Shown here piece after piece: positions 30,287 to 40,054 of a DNA stretch of 64,000 nucleotides (position 1 is the first letter of the stretch; every line of letters begins with the position of its first letter). A program made the position numbers and the translations under genes. Below the pieces are notes generated by a model. It was not told the DNA's origin and did not search any database. It worked only from the letters and a program-made list of their open reading frames with translations. The stretch lies in assembly GCA_029433345.1 (NCBI GenBank), contig JAQTHY010000001.1, forward strand, positions 434,001 through 498,000, read 5' to 3'. Source of the DNA: Orbaceae bacterium ESL0727 (GTDB lineage: Bacteria; Pseudomonadota; Gammaproteobacteria; Enterobacterales; Orbaceae).

Positions 30287-32964
30287 ACAATTTAAATCAG
30301 CAATTGGCAGAATCTTGGCAACAGGTCTATCAAGCATCGGCACAAGCTATCGATTGGGTCAATCATGTTCGCCATGACTCTAAACGGTTGGATAGCGAAG
30401 CCGATAATTTAATTTTAGATCTCAGGCGGTTACGTAACCGTGCACAGCGGTTAGGTGATGTGTCAACAAAATCCGTGGCGGTGGGCTTTTTCGGATTATC
30501 ACAAGCAGGAAAATCCTATCTTATCTCTGCCTTAGCCGCAGGTGAAAATGGTAAATTAGAAACCAGAGTCGATGGCGAAGTATTGGACTTTATCGATCAT
30601 GTTAACCCGGTCGGCAGTGGCAAAGAAGCGACAGGATTGGTGACACGCTTTAGCCGCATCGCCAAAGGTGGTATTGTGAATTATCCATTAGAATTAAAAC
30701 TCTTCAAAGAAATTGAAATTGTTAAAATTCTAATTAACGCCTATTTTAAAGATTTTGATCAACAAAAAGTCGCCAACAAAATTGAATTTACTAAGCTTAA
30801 TCAGTTAATTAAGCAGCTAGAAAGTCAAAAACGATCCGACAAAACAGTGGCAGTCAACGAAGATGATATTGTTGATCTGCATGATTATGTGACCGAAAAT
30901 TTTGGCAATGCCTTGGAAGGCCTAAAGGGGGGATACTGGGAAAAAGCGATTAATTTACTCCCTTACCTGACTATTGCTGATCGCGGTGAACTTTTTGCCG
31001 TTTTATGGGGCGGATTACCCGAATTAACCGCCACGTATGTTCAGTTAGCGACAACATTATCCACACTGGATAACGTTGAAACTATTTATGCCCCACTTGA
31101 TGTCATCATTAAACAAAATAATGGTGTGAAATCGCAAGCAGACAGCATCATGAATGTCGATATGGTTGGCCGATTAAACACAGCAAAAGATTCAATCGTC
31201 ACCATTGTACCAAATACTGTAAGCAAGACGCCGGTATCGGTCTCGCTCGCCCAGCTCGCATTTTTAACGGCTGAATTAATTTTCCCATTAGTCAATAAAA
31301 CCCGTGTTTCCACCTTCGAACATGTCGATCTATTAGATTTTCCTGGTTATCGCGGACGATTGAATTTAACCAGCCTAAACGATGTTAAAGATGGCAATCC
31401 AATAGCACAGCTCTTATTGCGTGGAAAAGTCGCTTACCTTTTTGAAAAATATACCGATAGCCAAGAAATGAATGTGCTGGTTGTCTGTACACCGTCAGAA
31501 AAACAGTCTGATGTCAATGATGTCGGTCCAGTACTCGAACGTTGGATTGATAAAACACAAGGTGAAACGCCCGCAAAACGTTCAACCAAAAAACCGGGAT
31601 TATTATGGGCGATCACCATGTTTGATAAACGTATAATGGGGCTATTAAATCTATCCGATGATCAAATAAAAAATAATTGGGGTAAAGATGGCTTACTGCA
31701 ACAAACCATTTTTGAACGCTTTGGTAATTATAATTGGTTAACCAATTGGTCTGATGGCCATCAATTTAATAATATCTATTTAGTCCGTAAACCTGGCTTG
31801 CCAGTCTCATTTTTACATGTCGATCCCGCTTCAAGTCAGGAACTTTCTTACAACGAAAGTTACCAAAGTAAATTACAACAACTTAAAAACACCTTTATTC
31901 AAGACGAAGATGTGCAATGCTACATTGCCGAACCCGAGCAAGCGTGGGATGCCATGTTAAAATTAAATGATGGTGGTATGAGTCGCATCAGCCATTATCT
32001 GGAACAAGTTGCCGTCACCGAAGTAAAACAGCAACGCATTATTGAACAGTTAAATGAAGAAATTGATTATATTACCCAAATGCGCTTTGGTTCATGGTAT
32101 CAAGCGGAAGATGCCGAAGAGCTGATCAAAAAAAGACAGATTATTGTCGAGGTGATTAAAGATCTACAAAGCAAAGCATTACTGTTAGGGGAATTTCTCA
32201 AAACGCTTGAATTGCCCGATGAGATCATTCGAGCCCTGTATCATGCCGGGGATATGAATAATATCCACCTAGACGATAATAGTGGTAGTGTGACCGCTGA
32301 CGCTTTTAATGATTTTGGCTTTGATACTGACTTTGAACTTTTTTCTGATACAAATTCCGATATCAATTCGCCTAAATCAGTCGAAGTTCTGAACGAATCC
32401 AAATTAGGGAAAACCGTTTTTTATGCGTGGATAGAACATTTACGGAGTATCGTATTAGATAAACATATTGCACAATATTTTGGCTTGAGTGCAAAACATA
32501 TGTCATTTATCGTGGAAGAGTTAATTACTGCGGCCAATCGCCTAAATCTAGAAGAAAAACTCAATAAACAGATTATCAATAACGAAAATAGGGGCAGTAA
32601 ACGGGACGATTTAGAATCGAGACAAATCAGTACTATCCATATCTTGTTTGCCGATTTTATCGCATGGTTAGGCTTTATTCGTGGGCAGACAGACGAAATA
32701 CCGATGAGTCGCATCAATCCAAATCAACCGATCTTCTCACCTTTATTGCCTGATTTTCTGCAAGCGTCATCACATCAGTTACCTAAACTCGATGACAGAA
32801 CGAAAAAATATACCCAAATGGCCGTTTTTGATTGGTTTGTTGGTTTTTCGACATTAGCACAAGAAAATGTTGGTCATAATGCAGGACGCGAAATCAGCCA
32901 AGAACAAAATAGTCAACTTGGTGCCATCTTAACACAATATAAACAGTCGTATATTGCACAATAG
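30283..32964 (+). CDS. srfC: SrfC family P-loop GTPase-like protein
   Basis: 893-residue SrfC-family protein. The N-terminus is helical, then comes a P-loop GLSQAGKS (71-78) within FFGLSQAGKSYL, and a G3/Walker B-like DLLDFPG at 349-355 where dynamin-type GTPases have DxPG. The wide separation of these motifs and a long helical C-terminal part (about 590-893, rich in Glu/Lys/Gln) fit a large dynamin-like GTPase, but a clear G4 (N/TKxD) is not obvious, so nucleotide specificity is open. No membrane helix. Stop is 8 nt before the next gene. Confidence 0.85.
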   Translation: MNNLNQQLAESWQQVYQASAQAIDWVNHVRHDSKRLDSEADNLILDLRRLRNRAQRLGDVSTKSVAVGFFGLSQAGKSYLISALAAGENGKLETRVDGEVLDFIDHVNPVGSGKEATGLVTRFSRIAKGGIVNYPLELKLFKEIEIVKILINAYFKDFDQQKVANKIEFTKLNQLIKQLESQKRSDKTVAVNEDDIVDLHDYVTENFGNALEGLKGGYWEKAINLLPYLTIADRGELFAVLWGGLPELTATYVQLATTLSTLDNVETIYAPLDVIIKQNNGVKSQADSIMNVDMVGRLNTAKDSIVTIVPNTVSKTPVSVSLAQLAFLTAELIFPLVNKTRVSTFEHVDLLDFPGYRGRLNLTSLNDVKDGNPIAQLLLRGKVAYLFEKYTDSQEMNVLVVCTPSEKQSDVNDVGPVLERWIDKTQGETPAKRSTKKPGLLWAITMFDKRIMGLLNLSDDQIKNNWGKDGLLQQTIFERFGNYNWLTNWSDGHQFNNIYLVRKPGLPVSFLHVDPASSQELSYNESYQSKLQQLKNTFIQDEDVQCYIAEPEQAWDAMLKLNDGGMSRISHYLEQVAVTEVKQQRIIEQLNEEIDYITQMRFGSWYQAEDAEELIKKRQIIVEVIKDLQSKALLLGEFLKTLELPDEIIRALYHAGDMNNIHLDDNSGSVTADAFNDFGFDTDFELFSDTNSDINSPKSVEVLNESKLGKTVFYAWIEHLRSIVLDKHIAQYFGLSAKHMSFIVEELITAANRLNLEEKLNKQIINNENRGSKRDDLESRQISTIHILFADFIAWLGFIRGQTDEIPMSRINPNQPIFSPLLPDFLQASSHQLPKLDDRTKKYTQMAVFDWFVGFSTLAQENVGHNAGREISQEQNSQLGAILTQYKQSYIAQ

Positions 32965-32972
32965 AGGATGTT

Positions 32973-34133
32973 ATGGCGTTACGTATCGAATTAGAAGCAG
33001 ATAAACCCGGCGTTGCCAAATTAGTGATCCAAAAGTGGTCCGGCAATGCTAACGTTGATATTCTTGTCCAACGAAATCAAGATGGTTACTACCTCGCGGA
33101 TGGTAACCAATGGACAGCTGAAACACATTGGCATAATGTACCCAATCTATTGGTCGATAATGATAAATTAGAAGGCCCCGTCACCGAGTGGTTGGTGGAT
33201 GCCTTGCTTTCCCAAGAAAATCGTGTCCGTTTTTTGATGACGGTACGCGAACATCAACATGTTGATCAACCCAATACTGAGCAAGCAAATAGCGATCAGC
33301 AAAATGATGATCAAAAAAGTCAGGCACCTTTAATGGATCGCGGTGTCATGAATATTTCCGAAAAAGTATTGGCTTCATCTGCATTAGATCCTTTTGCGAC
33401 ACCACGCGTTGATCAATCGATTAACCATCTCGACAGTGACAACGCTGTTACACAGCTGCCGGCCATAGAACCTGTCTTACCCCCTTTATCGCCAGAAGAA
33501 TTACTCTCCGATCCCGCCCCGCTTACCGATGATATACCTATCGAACCGGTCAATGAACAATCCATAACTGATGCGATAGAAGACGAACCGGTTATCACGG
33601 TATCAGAAGACGATAAAGATATCTTACAACCGATAAAAACCAAAAAGCGCGTCGGACTGATCGCAATATTTGTCATTCTTTTACTGCTGATTTTAGCGGG
33701 ACTGTCCTGGTATTTTCTTTGGCTGCTTAACCGCAATAGCACAACTGACTCACAATCCCCTTCACAATCGATAACCGGATGTGCGTTAAGTGATGCGGGT
33801 GATGATGATTTAGCTTTTATTCAAAAATGCTTACAAAATAAACCCGATACTGCAGCAATTTTATCGTTAATCAATGAAGCAAAAGCAGCCAATAAATGTA
33901 ATATTGCACAGCGCCTTTATGCAAATCAAGCACAACAAAATGCGTCAATTGCGATGATTTATGCACAAGAATATGATGATAAGTTTTATCAACCGAATGA
34001 TTGCTTCAAAACCGATAAAGATACGGCCGCTTATTGGTACGAAACCGCCTTAGCGCTGGATCCCAATAATGCCAATAGTGCGTTAGCGAAAGAACGCCTC
34101 GCAGAATTGAAAAATAGTCCTATGAATAAATAA
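32973..34133 (+). CDS. Single-span membrane protein with Sel1-like tail
   Basis: 386 residues that I cannot assign to a named family. An N-terminal domain (1-105, with WSGNANVDILVQRN) is followed by an acidic Asp/Glu/Pro-rich linker (110-220), one transmembrane helix at about 228-249 and a C-terminal domain (255-386) with paired cysteines and a repeat resembling Sel1/TPR (DTAAYWYETALALDPNNANSALAKERLAEL begins near 345). The cytoplasmic-linker-TM-periplasmic layout repeats that of the first and last genes of the cluster. RBS AGAGGA precedes the ATG; it sits 8 nt after srfC and is the last gene before a 198-nt gap. Confidence 0.75.
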   Translation: MALRIELEADKPGVAKLVIQKWSGNANVDILVQRNQDGYYLADGNQWTAETHWHNVPNLLVDNDKLEGPVTEWLVDALLSQENRVRFLMTVREHQHVDQPNTEQANSDQQNDDQKSQAPLMDRGVMNISEKVLASSALDPFATPRVDQSINHLDSDNAVTQLPAIEPVLPPLSPEELLSDPAPLTDDIPIEPVNEQSITDAIEDEPVITVSEDDKDILQPIKTKKRVGLIAIFVILLLLILAGLSWYFLWLLNRNSTTDSQSPSQSITGCALSDAGDDDLAFIQKCLQNKPDTAAILSLINEAKAANKCNIAQRLYANQAQQNASIAMIYAQEYDDKFYQPNDCFKTDKDTAAYWYETALALDPNNANSALAKERLAELKNSPMNK

Positions 34134-34331
34134 TCGTTATAAATAGTACTTGTAAATAGTCCTTATGAATAATAGTACTTATGAGTAAAGAGCACCTATG
34201 AATAACCTAGACGCCTGACTTGGCAAGGTGGGCAAAACAGATAGCGATGAGGCGGCTTTACATTATCATCGCATACCTTGCCCTCCACCGTCAGGCGCAT
34301 CGGTATATCAACAAGAATAGCAGGAAAGGTT
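34134..34331 (+). promoter_or_regulatory. Large imperfect hairpin inside the srf cluster
   Basis: The only sizeable gap of the cluster contains a three-tier inverted repeat: CGCCTGAC (34212-34219) with GTCAGGCG (34290-34297), GGGCAA (34230-34235) with TTGCCC (34278-34283), and GCGATGA (34244-34250) with TCATCGC (34266-34272). There is no T tract, and the base of the stem ends about 25 nt before the RBS of the next gene. Upstream lie short direct repeats of AATAGTACTTATGA type. This may set the ratio of the cytoplasmic (srfABC) and envelope halves, or be a processing site. Confidence 0.55.
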
Positions 34332-36293
34332 ATGACACAATTATCCACATTTACCCTAAAATCTACGTTTATCGCCATATCAATTGTCTTGGGTGAGACA
34401 TGCTTATCAAGCCATGCCTATGCCGATGAACCTTTGAAGCAAAAAGGTAAAACAACGTTATACCAACGTGTCCTAAGTACACCAACTTGTCAACTTAAGG
34501 CCAATATGACAGATCAGAAAGGCGCTTTGGTACCCGCCTTTTCGCGCTATTACGTCTATGAACGCAAAACAGATAATAACCAAGAATGGCTCAAAGTGGG
34601 CCCTGACTCCTATGGGAAAACCGTCGGTTGGCTAAATAGCAATTGCGCGGTTGAGTGGAATATGCAGATGACCTTAGTGTTTACCAATCCGGCTGATCGC
34701 GATCCATTACTCTTTTTCAAAGATAAAACCGCCCTTGATGCGCTTGTCGAATCCGCCGACCCTAATAAAAAAGTGACACTCATTCGCAATGCGTTAAACG
34801 CGAAAAAAACCGTACCCGAAATTGTTGCCGAAGAGCCCAATCAGTTTGTTGATTTTAAAACAAACTTTTACTTGCTGCCTATTTTACAAGGACAGGAGGT
34901 GATGAATGGACAAGGTTATTATGAACGTGTACTGGAAGTCGCATCGGTCAGTAAACAGCGTGTAAAAATAACCAATCAAACTAAAGGCAATACCACTCAA
35001 CAAGTTGCCCCTTTTAAAGCCGCCATTGTTTTTGTGATTGATTCGACTATTTCAATGGATCCTTACATCGCTCGTACGAAAGAAGCTGTTGAGCGTGTCT
35101 ATCAACAGATTGATAAAGACAAGTTGCAAGATCAGGTTAAATTTGGTTTAGTTTCTTTCCGTTCCAATTTAAAAGCGTCAAATAAGCTAGAATTTGTTAG
35201 CAAAATTTTTGCCGATCCAAACAAAATTAATGATGGTAATGATTTTAAACAACGTGTGGCAACATTAAAACAGGCACCTGTTTCGACAGCTTATTTTGCC
35301 GAGGACGCTTATGCCGGTGTAACACAGGCGCTGAATGATATTGATTGGAATAATTTTGGAGCACGTTATATTATCTTAATTACCGATGCGAGCTCAATTC
35401 CGGGCGATGATCCCTTATCAAGCACCGGTATGGATTCCACACAATTACGACTCGAGGCACAACATAAAGGTGTGGCAATTTATGCGTTACACCTAAAAAC
35501 ACCTGCTGGCATAAAAGATCATAAAATTGCCGCGACACAATATAGTGATTTAACCTACAACGATTTTATCCATAAATCACTCTATTACCCCGTCAACGCC
35601 GGTGATATAAAAGAGTTTGGTCAAAAAGTGGATACCTTGGCACAAGCGCTCTCTGCACAGGTAAAATTAGCCTATCAAGGTGAAGAATCTGTCGGCAATG
35701 CGTTAAATGCCGATGAGAATAATCAGATGATCAACGACACACAACTATTAGGTAAAGCGATGCAGCTTGCCTATTTGGGTAAAATGCAAGGAACAACCGC
35801 ACCAACTGTCTTTAAAGCATGGATCGCTGATAAAGATTTTGCCAAACCAACCATTCCGACAGCTGAACCCCGAATATTATTAACTAAATCACAACTCAGT
35901 GACTTAAGTGATGTGGTCAGCAAGATTGCTAATGCAGCTAATGATGGTCTGATTTCATCTGATGATATGTTCTCACAATTACGATCTGTTGCGGCGGCTA
36001 TGGGGCAAGATCCAAGCAAATTAAAATCAGATTCGGCAACTAAAATTGCTGATTTAGGATTATTGGGCGAATACCTCGATAATATTCCGTATAAAAGCGA
36101 TGTCACCTCACTCGATGAAGCGACCTGGAAAAGCATGAGCGGACTGGAGCAAGAAAAATTTATCCGCAATTTACATAGTAAAATTCGTTACTATCAAAAA
36201 TGCAATGCGGATGTGGATCGTTGGATCTCATTAACCGAAGGCAGTGACGCCAGGGAAAATGTCTATCCAATTCCATTAGAAATGTTACCGTAA
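34332..36293 (+). CDS. Secreted vWA-domain protein
   Basis: 653 residues with a Sec signal peptide (cleavage SHAYA|DEP after about residue 33). After this comes a compact domain (35-120) that looks like a bacterial SH3-type fold (LYQRVLSTPTCQL, WLKVGPDSYGKTVGWL), a linker, and a von Willebrand A domain from about 230 with a MIDAS of DxTxS form (Asp237, Thr239, Ser241) and a later ILITDASS strand. The C-terminal 200 residues are helical with no match I know. The ATG at 34332 is preferred to an upstream in-frame codon because AGGAAAGG precedes it and it yields the signal peptide. Probably a periplasmic metal-dependent binding protein. Confidence 0.85.
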   Translation: MTQLSTFTLKSTFIAISIVLGETCLSSHAYADEPLKQKGKTTLYQRVLSTPTCQLKANMTDQKGALVPAFSRYYVYERKTDNNQEWLKVGPDSYGKTVGWLNSNCAVEWNMQMTLVFTNPADRDPLLFFKDKTALDALVESADPNKKVTLIRNALNAKKTVPEIVAEEPNQFVDFKTNFYLLPILQGQEVMNGQGYYERVLEVASVSKQRVKITNQTKGNTTQQVAPFKAAIVFVIDSTISMDPYIARTKEAVERVYQQIDKDKLQDQVKFGLVSFRSNLKASNKLEFVSKIFADPNKINDGNDFKQRVATLKQAPVSTAYFAEDAYAGVTQALNDIDWNNFGARYIILITDASSIPGDDPLSSTGMDSTQLRLEAQHKGVAIYALHLKTPAGIKDHKIAATQYSDLTYNDFIHKSLYYPVNAGDIKEFGQKVDTLAQALSAQVKLAYQGEESVGNALNADENNQMINDTQLLGKAMQLAYLGKMQGTTAPTVFKAWIADKDFAKPTIPTAEPRILLTKSQLSDLSDVVSKIANAANDGLISSDDMFSQLRSVAAAMGQDPSKLKSDSATKIADLGLLGEYLDNIPYKSDVTSLDEATWKSMSGLEQEKFIRNLHSKIRYYQKCNADVDRWISLTEGSDARENVYPIPLEMLP

Positions 36294-36326
36294 CGAACAG
36301 ATCTATAAAAACAGTGTGAATACAAT

Positions 36327-37121
36327 ATGTTAACCATTAAGCAACTGGCACTATCTCGCGTAACTGGTGAATCGCATTTTCAGGTTTGCCTACCACAACT
36401 CACCTTACAAGCGGGTGATATTATCGTGCTTAAAGGGGAAAGTGGTTGCGGTAAAAGTACATTACTCGAAATGATTGGCTTAATCTTACAACCGGATCAG
36501 GTAGCGGAATATCAGTTGTCACTGGATGATTATTCGCCTGCCGATCTAACAGATTATACGGTTAATCATCGCAAAACAGAAAATCGACAGCTAAATCTTG
36601 CCGACTTAATTAAGCAACGTAAAACCAATCTACTCGCCACTATCCGCGCGCATTATTTTGGTTTTATGCTCCAAACAGGTGGATTATTGCCGTTTTTGAC
36701 CATTAAAGAAAATCTGTTACTGCCGCTTAAGTTGCTACAAAAACCGATGGATAAACAGCGGCTCACAACCTTAATTAATCAGCTAAAGATTGCACATTTG
36801 CTACATAAATATCCCAAACAGCTCTCTATTGGTGAACGACAACGGGCATCGTTTATCCGTTCTATTATTCACAAGCCTGCACTGTTATTAGCCGATGAGC
36901 CCACCTCAGCTCTTGATCCGCATAATGCGAATTTACTCTTCGATTTGATTATTGAGCAAGCTAAACGCGATAATATTGCCGCCATTATTGTCACGCATGA
37001 TGTTGGTCTGATTGAAAAAAAGAGACTTTTTACACTATCAGCGCAGCTAACCTCGCCCCAATCATCACGCTTTGTTCCGCAATCGGCGACAATTGACAAA
37101 GGGAGAAGAGACGATGACTAA
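36327..37121 (+). CDS. ABC ATPase, LolD/MacB/TagT type
   Basis: ATP-binding subunit for the FtsX-type permease that follows. Walker A GESGCGKST is at 37-45, Q-loop MLQTGG near 113, Walker B LLLADEPTSALDP and the switch His in IVTHD. The signature reads LSIGERQRA instead of LSGG, a change to note. An extra stretch between Walker A and the Q-loop (about 65-105) is longer than in LolD. Type VII ABC ATPases (MacB, LolD, FtsE, TagT) do mechanical work on envelope partners rather than transport through the membrane. Its 3' end overlaps the permease gene by 8 nt. Confidence 0.88.
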   Translation: MLTIKQLALSRVTGESHFQVCLPQLTLQAGDIIVLKGESGCGKSTLLEMIGLILQPDQVAEYQLSLDDYSPADLTDYTVNHRKTENRQLNLADLIKQRKTNLLATIRAHYFGFMLQTGGLLPFLTIKENLLLPLKLLQKPMDKQRLTTLINQLKIAHLLHKYPKQLSIGERQRASFIRSIIHKPALLLADEPTSALDPHNANLLFDLIIEQAKRDNIAAIIVTHDVGLIEKKRLFTLSAQLTSPQSSRFVPQSATIDKGRRDDD

Positions 37122-38382
37122 TCCCATTCGCGCGGGGTTATTGATTACGCGTTTATCATTAGCCGATTTGTGGTATGACAAAAAAGTGTCATTTTGTATT
37201 ATTGCCTCGATTATTTCAGTTATTACCCCGTTATTGCTGCTATTTAGCTTAAAATATGGCGTGATTTCGCAATTGCGTTATCAGCTACTTCTTGATCCAC
37301 AAAATTTAGAAGTGAAAACTGTCGGTAACTTACAATTTGATAGATCGATGTTTGACTGGCTAAAAGCGCAACCTGAAGTCGGTTTTGTGATTCCCTTAAC
37401 GCGTTCACTCAATACGCAAGCCGATTTACTCAAAACAAGCAGCCTGTTTATCAATAATGTCGATATTTTACCGACGGCTGCAGGCGATCCGCTTACCCAA
37501 AATTTACCGCCTATTACCAATAAAAAGCAGATGTTATTAACCGCACCGGCTGCCGAAAAAATGGCGGTTACCGTGGGCGATACGATAAAAATGGTCATCA
37601 CTCGCCAATTAGCACGCCAATTAGAAAAAGGGATAACCGAATTGCAGGTTGTCGGCATCATTCCAGAAAGTCGTTATAATCGCGCCGCCGCTTTTGTATC
37701 ACTGCCATTACTGATTGATATGGAAGATTTTTACGATGGTTACCGTAGTGATGTTTTTATAACCGGTACCGGTTTAGCCAATCCGCCACTCCATACTTCG
37801 TTTGCACGGGCACGTTTATATGCTAAATCGCTTAACGATGTGGCGCCTCTCGCCTTGAAATTACGGCAAAAACAGATCGACACCCGCACACAAGCGAATG
37901 CGATCGAAAAAGTCCAAGCTATTGATAGAGTGCTCAATTTTATCTTTAGTGTCATTGCTATCACCGCCCTATTAGGCTGCGTTTTATCCTTAGTCGGTTC
38001 ATTCTTGTCAAATATTGAACGAAAACGGCGTGATATCGCCTTTATGCGACTCATCGGATTTCAATCAACGGCGATTATGCTCTACTTAACATTACAATCG
38101 ATGTTACTCAGCTGTGTAGCATTTATTATTTCATACCTGCTTTTTTTAATGGGTAGTCAAGCCGTGAATCTGGTTTTAGGGAAAAACTTACCCGCTCAGT
38201 CAGTCGTCACCCAACAGTCTGTTAATCAACAAGCTATTGGTGATCACGTTATTAGTCAATTACAGGGTGAGCACTTACTTATCGCCTTTTTACTCACCCT
38301 ATTGATTGCCATTATTGTTGTTATATTAGGAGGAAGACGTGCAGTTAAAATCCAACCGGCAGAAAGTCTGCGCGAACTATAA
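37114..38382 (+). CDS. FtsX/MacB-type permease (TagS-like)
   Basis: 422-residue inner-membrane protein: one N-terminal membrane helix (about 24-45), a large periplasmic domain (45-270, MacB periplasmic-core-like, with VVGIIPESRYN), then three helices at about 283-305, 330-355 and 385-405, and the closing GGRRAVKIQPAESLREL typical of the FtsX-like family. ATG 37114 has GGGAGAAG ahead and overlaps the ATPase stop; the frame upstream of it lies inside the ATPase. With the preceding gene this makes a four-helix mechanotransmission transporter like LolCDE, MacB or TagST. Confidence 0.9.
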   Translation: MTNPIRAGLLITRLSLADLWYDKKVSFCIIASIISVITPLLLLFSLKYGVISQLRYQLLLDPQNLEVKTVGNLQFDRSMFDWLKAQPEVGFVIPLTRSLNTQADLLKTSSLFINNVDILPTAAGDPLTQNLPPITNKKQMLLTAPAAEKMAVTVGDTIKMVITRQLARQLEKGITELQVVGIIPESRYNRAAAFVSLPLLIDMEDFYDGYRSDVFITGTGLANPPLHTSFARARLYAKSLNDVAPLALKLRQKQIDTRTQANAIEKVQAIDRVLNFIFSVIAITALLGCVLSLVGSFLSNIERKRRDIAFMRLIGFQSTAIMLYLTLQSMLLSCVAFIISYLLFLMGSQAVNLVLGKNLPAQSVVTQQSVNQQAIGDHVISQLQGEHLLIAFLLTLLIAIIVVILGGRRAVKIQPAESLREL

Positions 38383-40054
38383 TCAAAATAATAACCAAAA
38401 TGACCAATATCAGAATCATAAAAACAATAGATCAACATTATTAACTGTTTTGGTGATGTTTATGGCGAATAGTTTGATGAGTAGTTTGGTGAGTTTATGG
38501 CCATCGACAAGTTACGCAACGCCCTGGGAAAACCAATTTTATAACCCCAAACCAGCAGACGATGATCTTATTTTGCCGATGCCTTGTGAAGGCAGCATGG
38601 TATTTAAAAAAGTGTTTACCCCAACGAGTAAACCATTAGATGACGTAAAAATTATCTTAGGTAGCGATCAAAAAGAGTTTGGTTTTGCCGAATATGCGAC
38701 CCCTAATTATATTTCAGGCAGCTTTACAGATACCGGTACCAGTAAAGAACGTTATTTTTTGATCGGTAAATACGAAATTACTCTATTACAGTATCAAGCC
38801 GTGATGAATGCCACCTGCCCGATCGCTAAATTACCGCTGTTATTTCCGGTTACTGAACTGAGCTGGTTTGACGCAGTCGCCTTTACCGATAAATATAATC
38901 AATGGCTACTAAAAAATCATATCTCCCAAAATAATATCGCTAAAAATAATCCCGCTTTACCACAAGGCTATATTCGCTTACCAACCAATACTGAATGGGA
39001 ATATGCTGCACGTGGCGGTTCGAAGGTAACCGAATCGGAATTTCGTGAAGCTTATTTCCCGATATCAGGTAATCTCGAAAATTATGCTTGGTTTTCAGGT
39101 GCCAAATCGGCCAATGGGAAATTACAGTTAATCGGCCGTTTAGAAGCGAATCCTTTAGGCCTTTATGACATCTTAGGGAATGCGCATGAGATGATGTTTG
39201 ATTCATTCCGCCTAAATAAACTCGATCGTTATCATGGGCAATCAGGCGCAATGACCGTACGGGGTGGCAGCTATTTAACACCAGAATCCTCAATCACAAC
39301 TGCATTGCGCCTCGAAAAGCCCTATTATGATGGTCAAAGTGCCTATAAAAGTAAAGATGTCGGTTTTCGCGTTGTCTTTACCCGTGATGTCTTATATTCA
39401 AAAGAGGTAATTAACGAGTTAGATAAAGAATGGCGTGCCTTAGGCAGTGGACAAAATAGTGACGAAACAAATGGTAATGTCGTGAATACTCTTGAAAATA
39501 TTACCAAACAAGTTGATAACGAAAAGACCAAAAAAGAGCTAATCGAACTCAATGCACAGCTACGAAGCGCCAACCAAGCCCGCGACGAGCAACGCAATCG
39601 ATCTATTCAGTCAGCGCTACAACTCGGTGCTTTTTTATGTGCCAATGTCTCGGATCTGAATAGTAAATATGAATATAACAATAATCTTTATAACGTAATG
39701 ACGACTGAAGTGTGTGATCTCAAAACAAATTCGACACTCAGTGATGACAATATCTGTTCACCTACCAAGTTAAATAATTTAAAAAAAACCTTGGATGAGT
39801 CTCTACAAGCTCGCGATTTTATTTTAAAATATTACGCTGATACTATCGTCAACACTTCATCAAATTACGCAAAAGAAGATATTAATGATCAAGCTAATAC
39901 GACCAAATTTGTTTTAGAAAGTCGTGGTAAAGCGAATATGGAGGATTACCTTAAATTATATCTTACCCATATTGATCATTATTTATCTTCTGGAAAAATA
40001 GAACGTAATACTTGGTTACAAACATGTAATAGTCTAAAAGGAAATAATCAGTGA
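38339..40054 (+). CDS. Periplasmic FGE/SUMF1-like protein (TagR-like)
   Basis: 571 residues. GTG 38339 follows a strong AGGAGG (38328-38333) and the gene overlaps the permease by 44 nt. A polar N-terminus of about 30 residues precedes a hydrophobic signal (32-58, ending TSYA|TPW). Residues about 75-345 form a formylglycine-generating-enzyme-like domain (YEITLLQYQAVMN, ELSWFDAVAFTDKYNQWL, IRLPTNTEWEYAARGG, NPLGLYDILGNAHEM, RGGSYL at 308-313, DVGFRVVFTRD). The two active-site cysteines of true FGE, expected just after RGGS, are absent, so it should be a binding and not a catalytic version. The C-terminal 220 residues are mostly coiled coil. Confidence 0.87.
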   Translation: MQLKSNRQKVCANYNQNNNQNDQYQNHKNNRSTLLTVLVMFMANSLMSSLVSLWPSTSYATPWENQFYNPKPADDDLILPMPCEGSMVFKKVFTPTSKPLDDVKIILGSDQKEFGFAEYATPNYISGSFTDTGTSKERYFLIGKYEITLLQYQAVMNATCPIAKLPLLFPVTELSWFDAVAFTDKYNQWLLKNHISQNNIAKNNPALPQGYIRLPTNTEWEYAARGGSKVTESEFREAYFPISGNLENYAWFSGAKSANGKLQLIGRLEANPLGLYDILGNAHEMMFDSFRLNKLDRYHGQSGAMTVRGGSYLTPESSITTALRLEKPYYDGQSAYKSKDVGFRVVFTRDVLYSKEVINELDKEWRALGSGQNSDETNGNVVNTLENITKQVDNEKTKKELIELNAQLRSANQARDEQRNRSIQSALQLGAFLCANVSDLNSKYEYNNNLYNVMTTEVCDLKTNSTLSDDNICSPTKLNNLKKTLDESLQARDFILKYYADTIVNTSSNYAKEDINDQANTTKFVLESRGKANMEDYLKLYLTHIDHYLSSGKIERNTWLQTCNSLKGNNQ

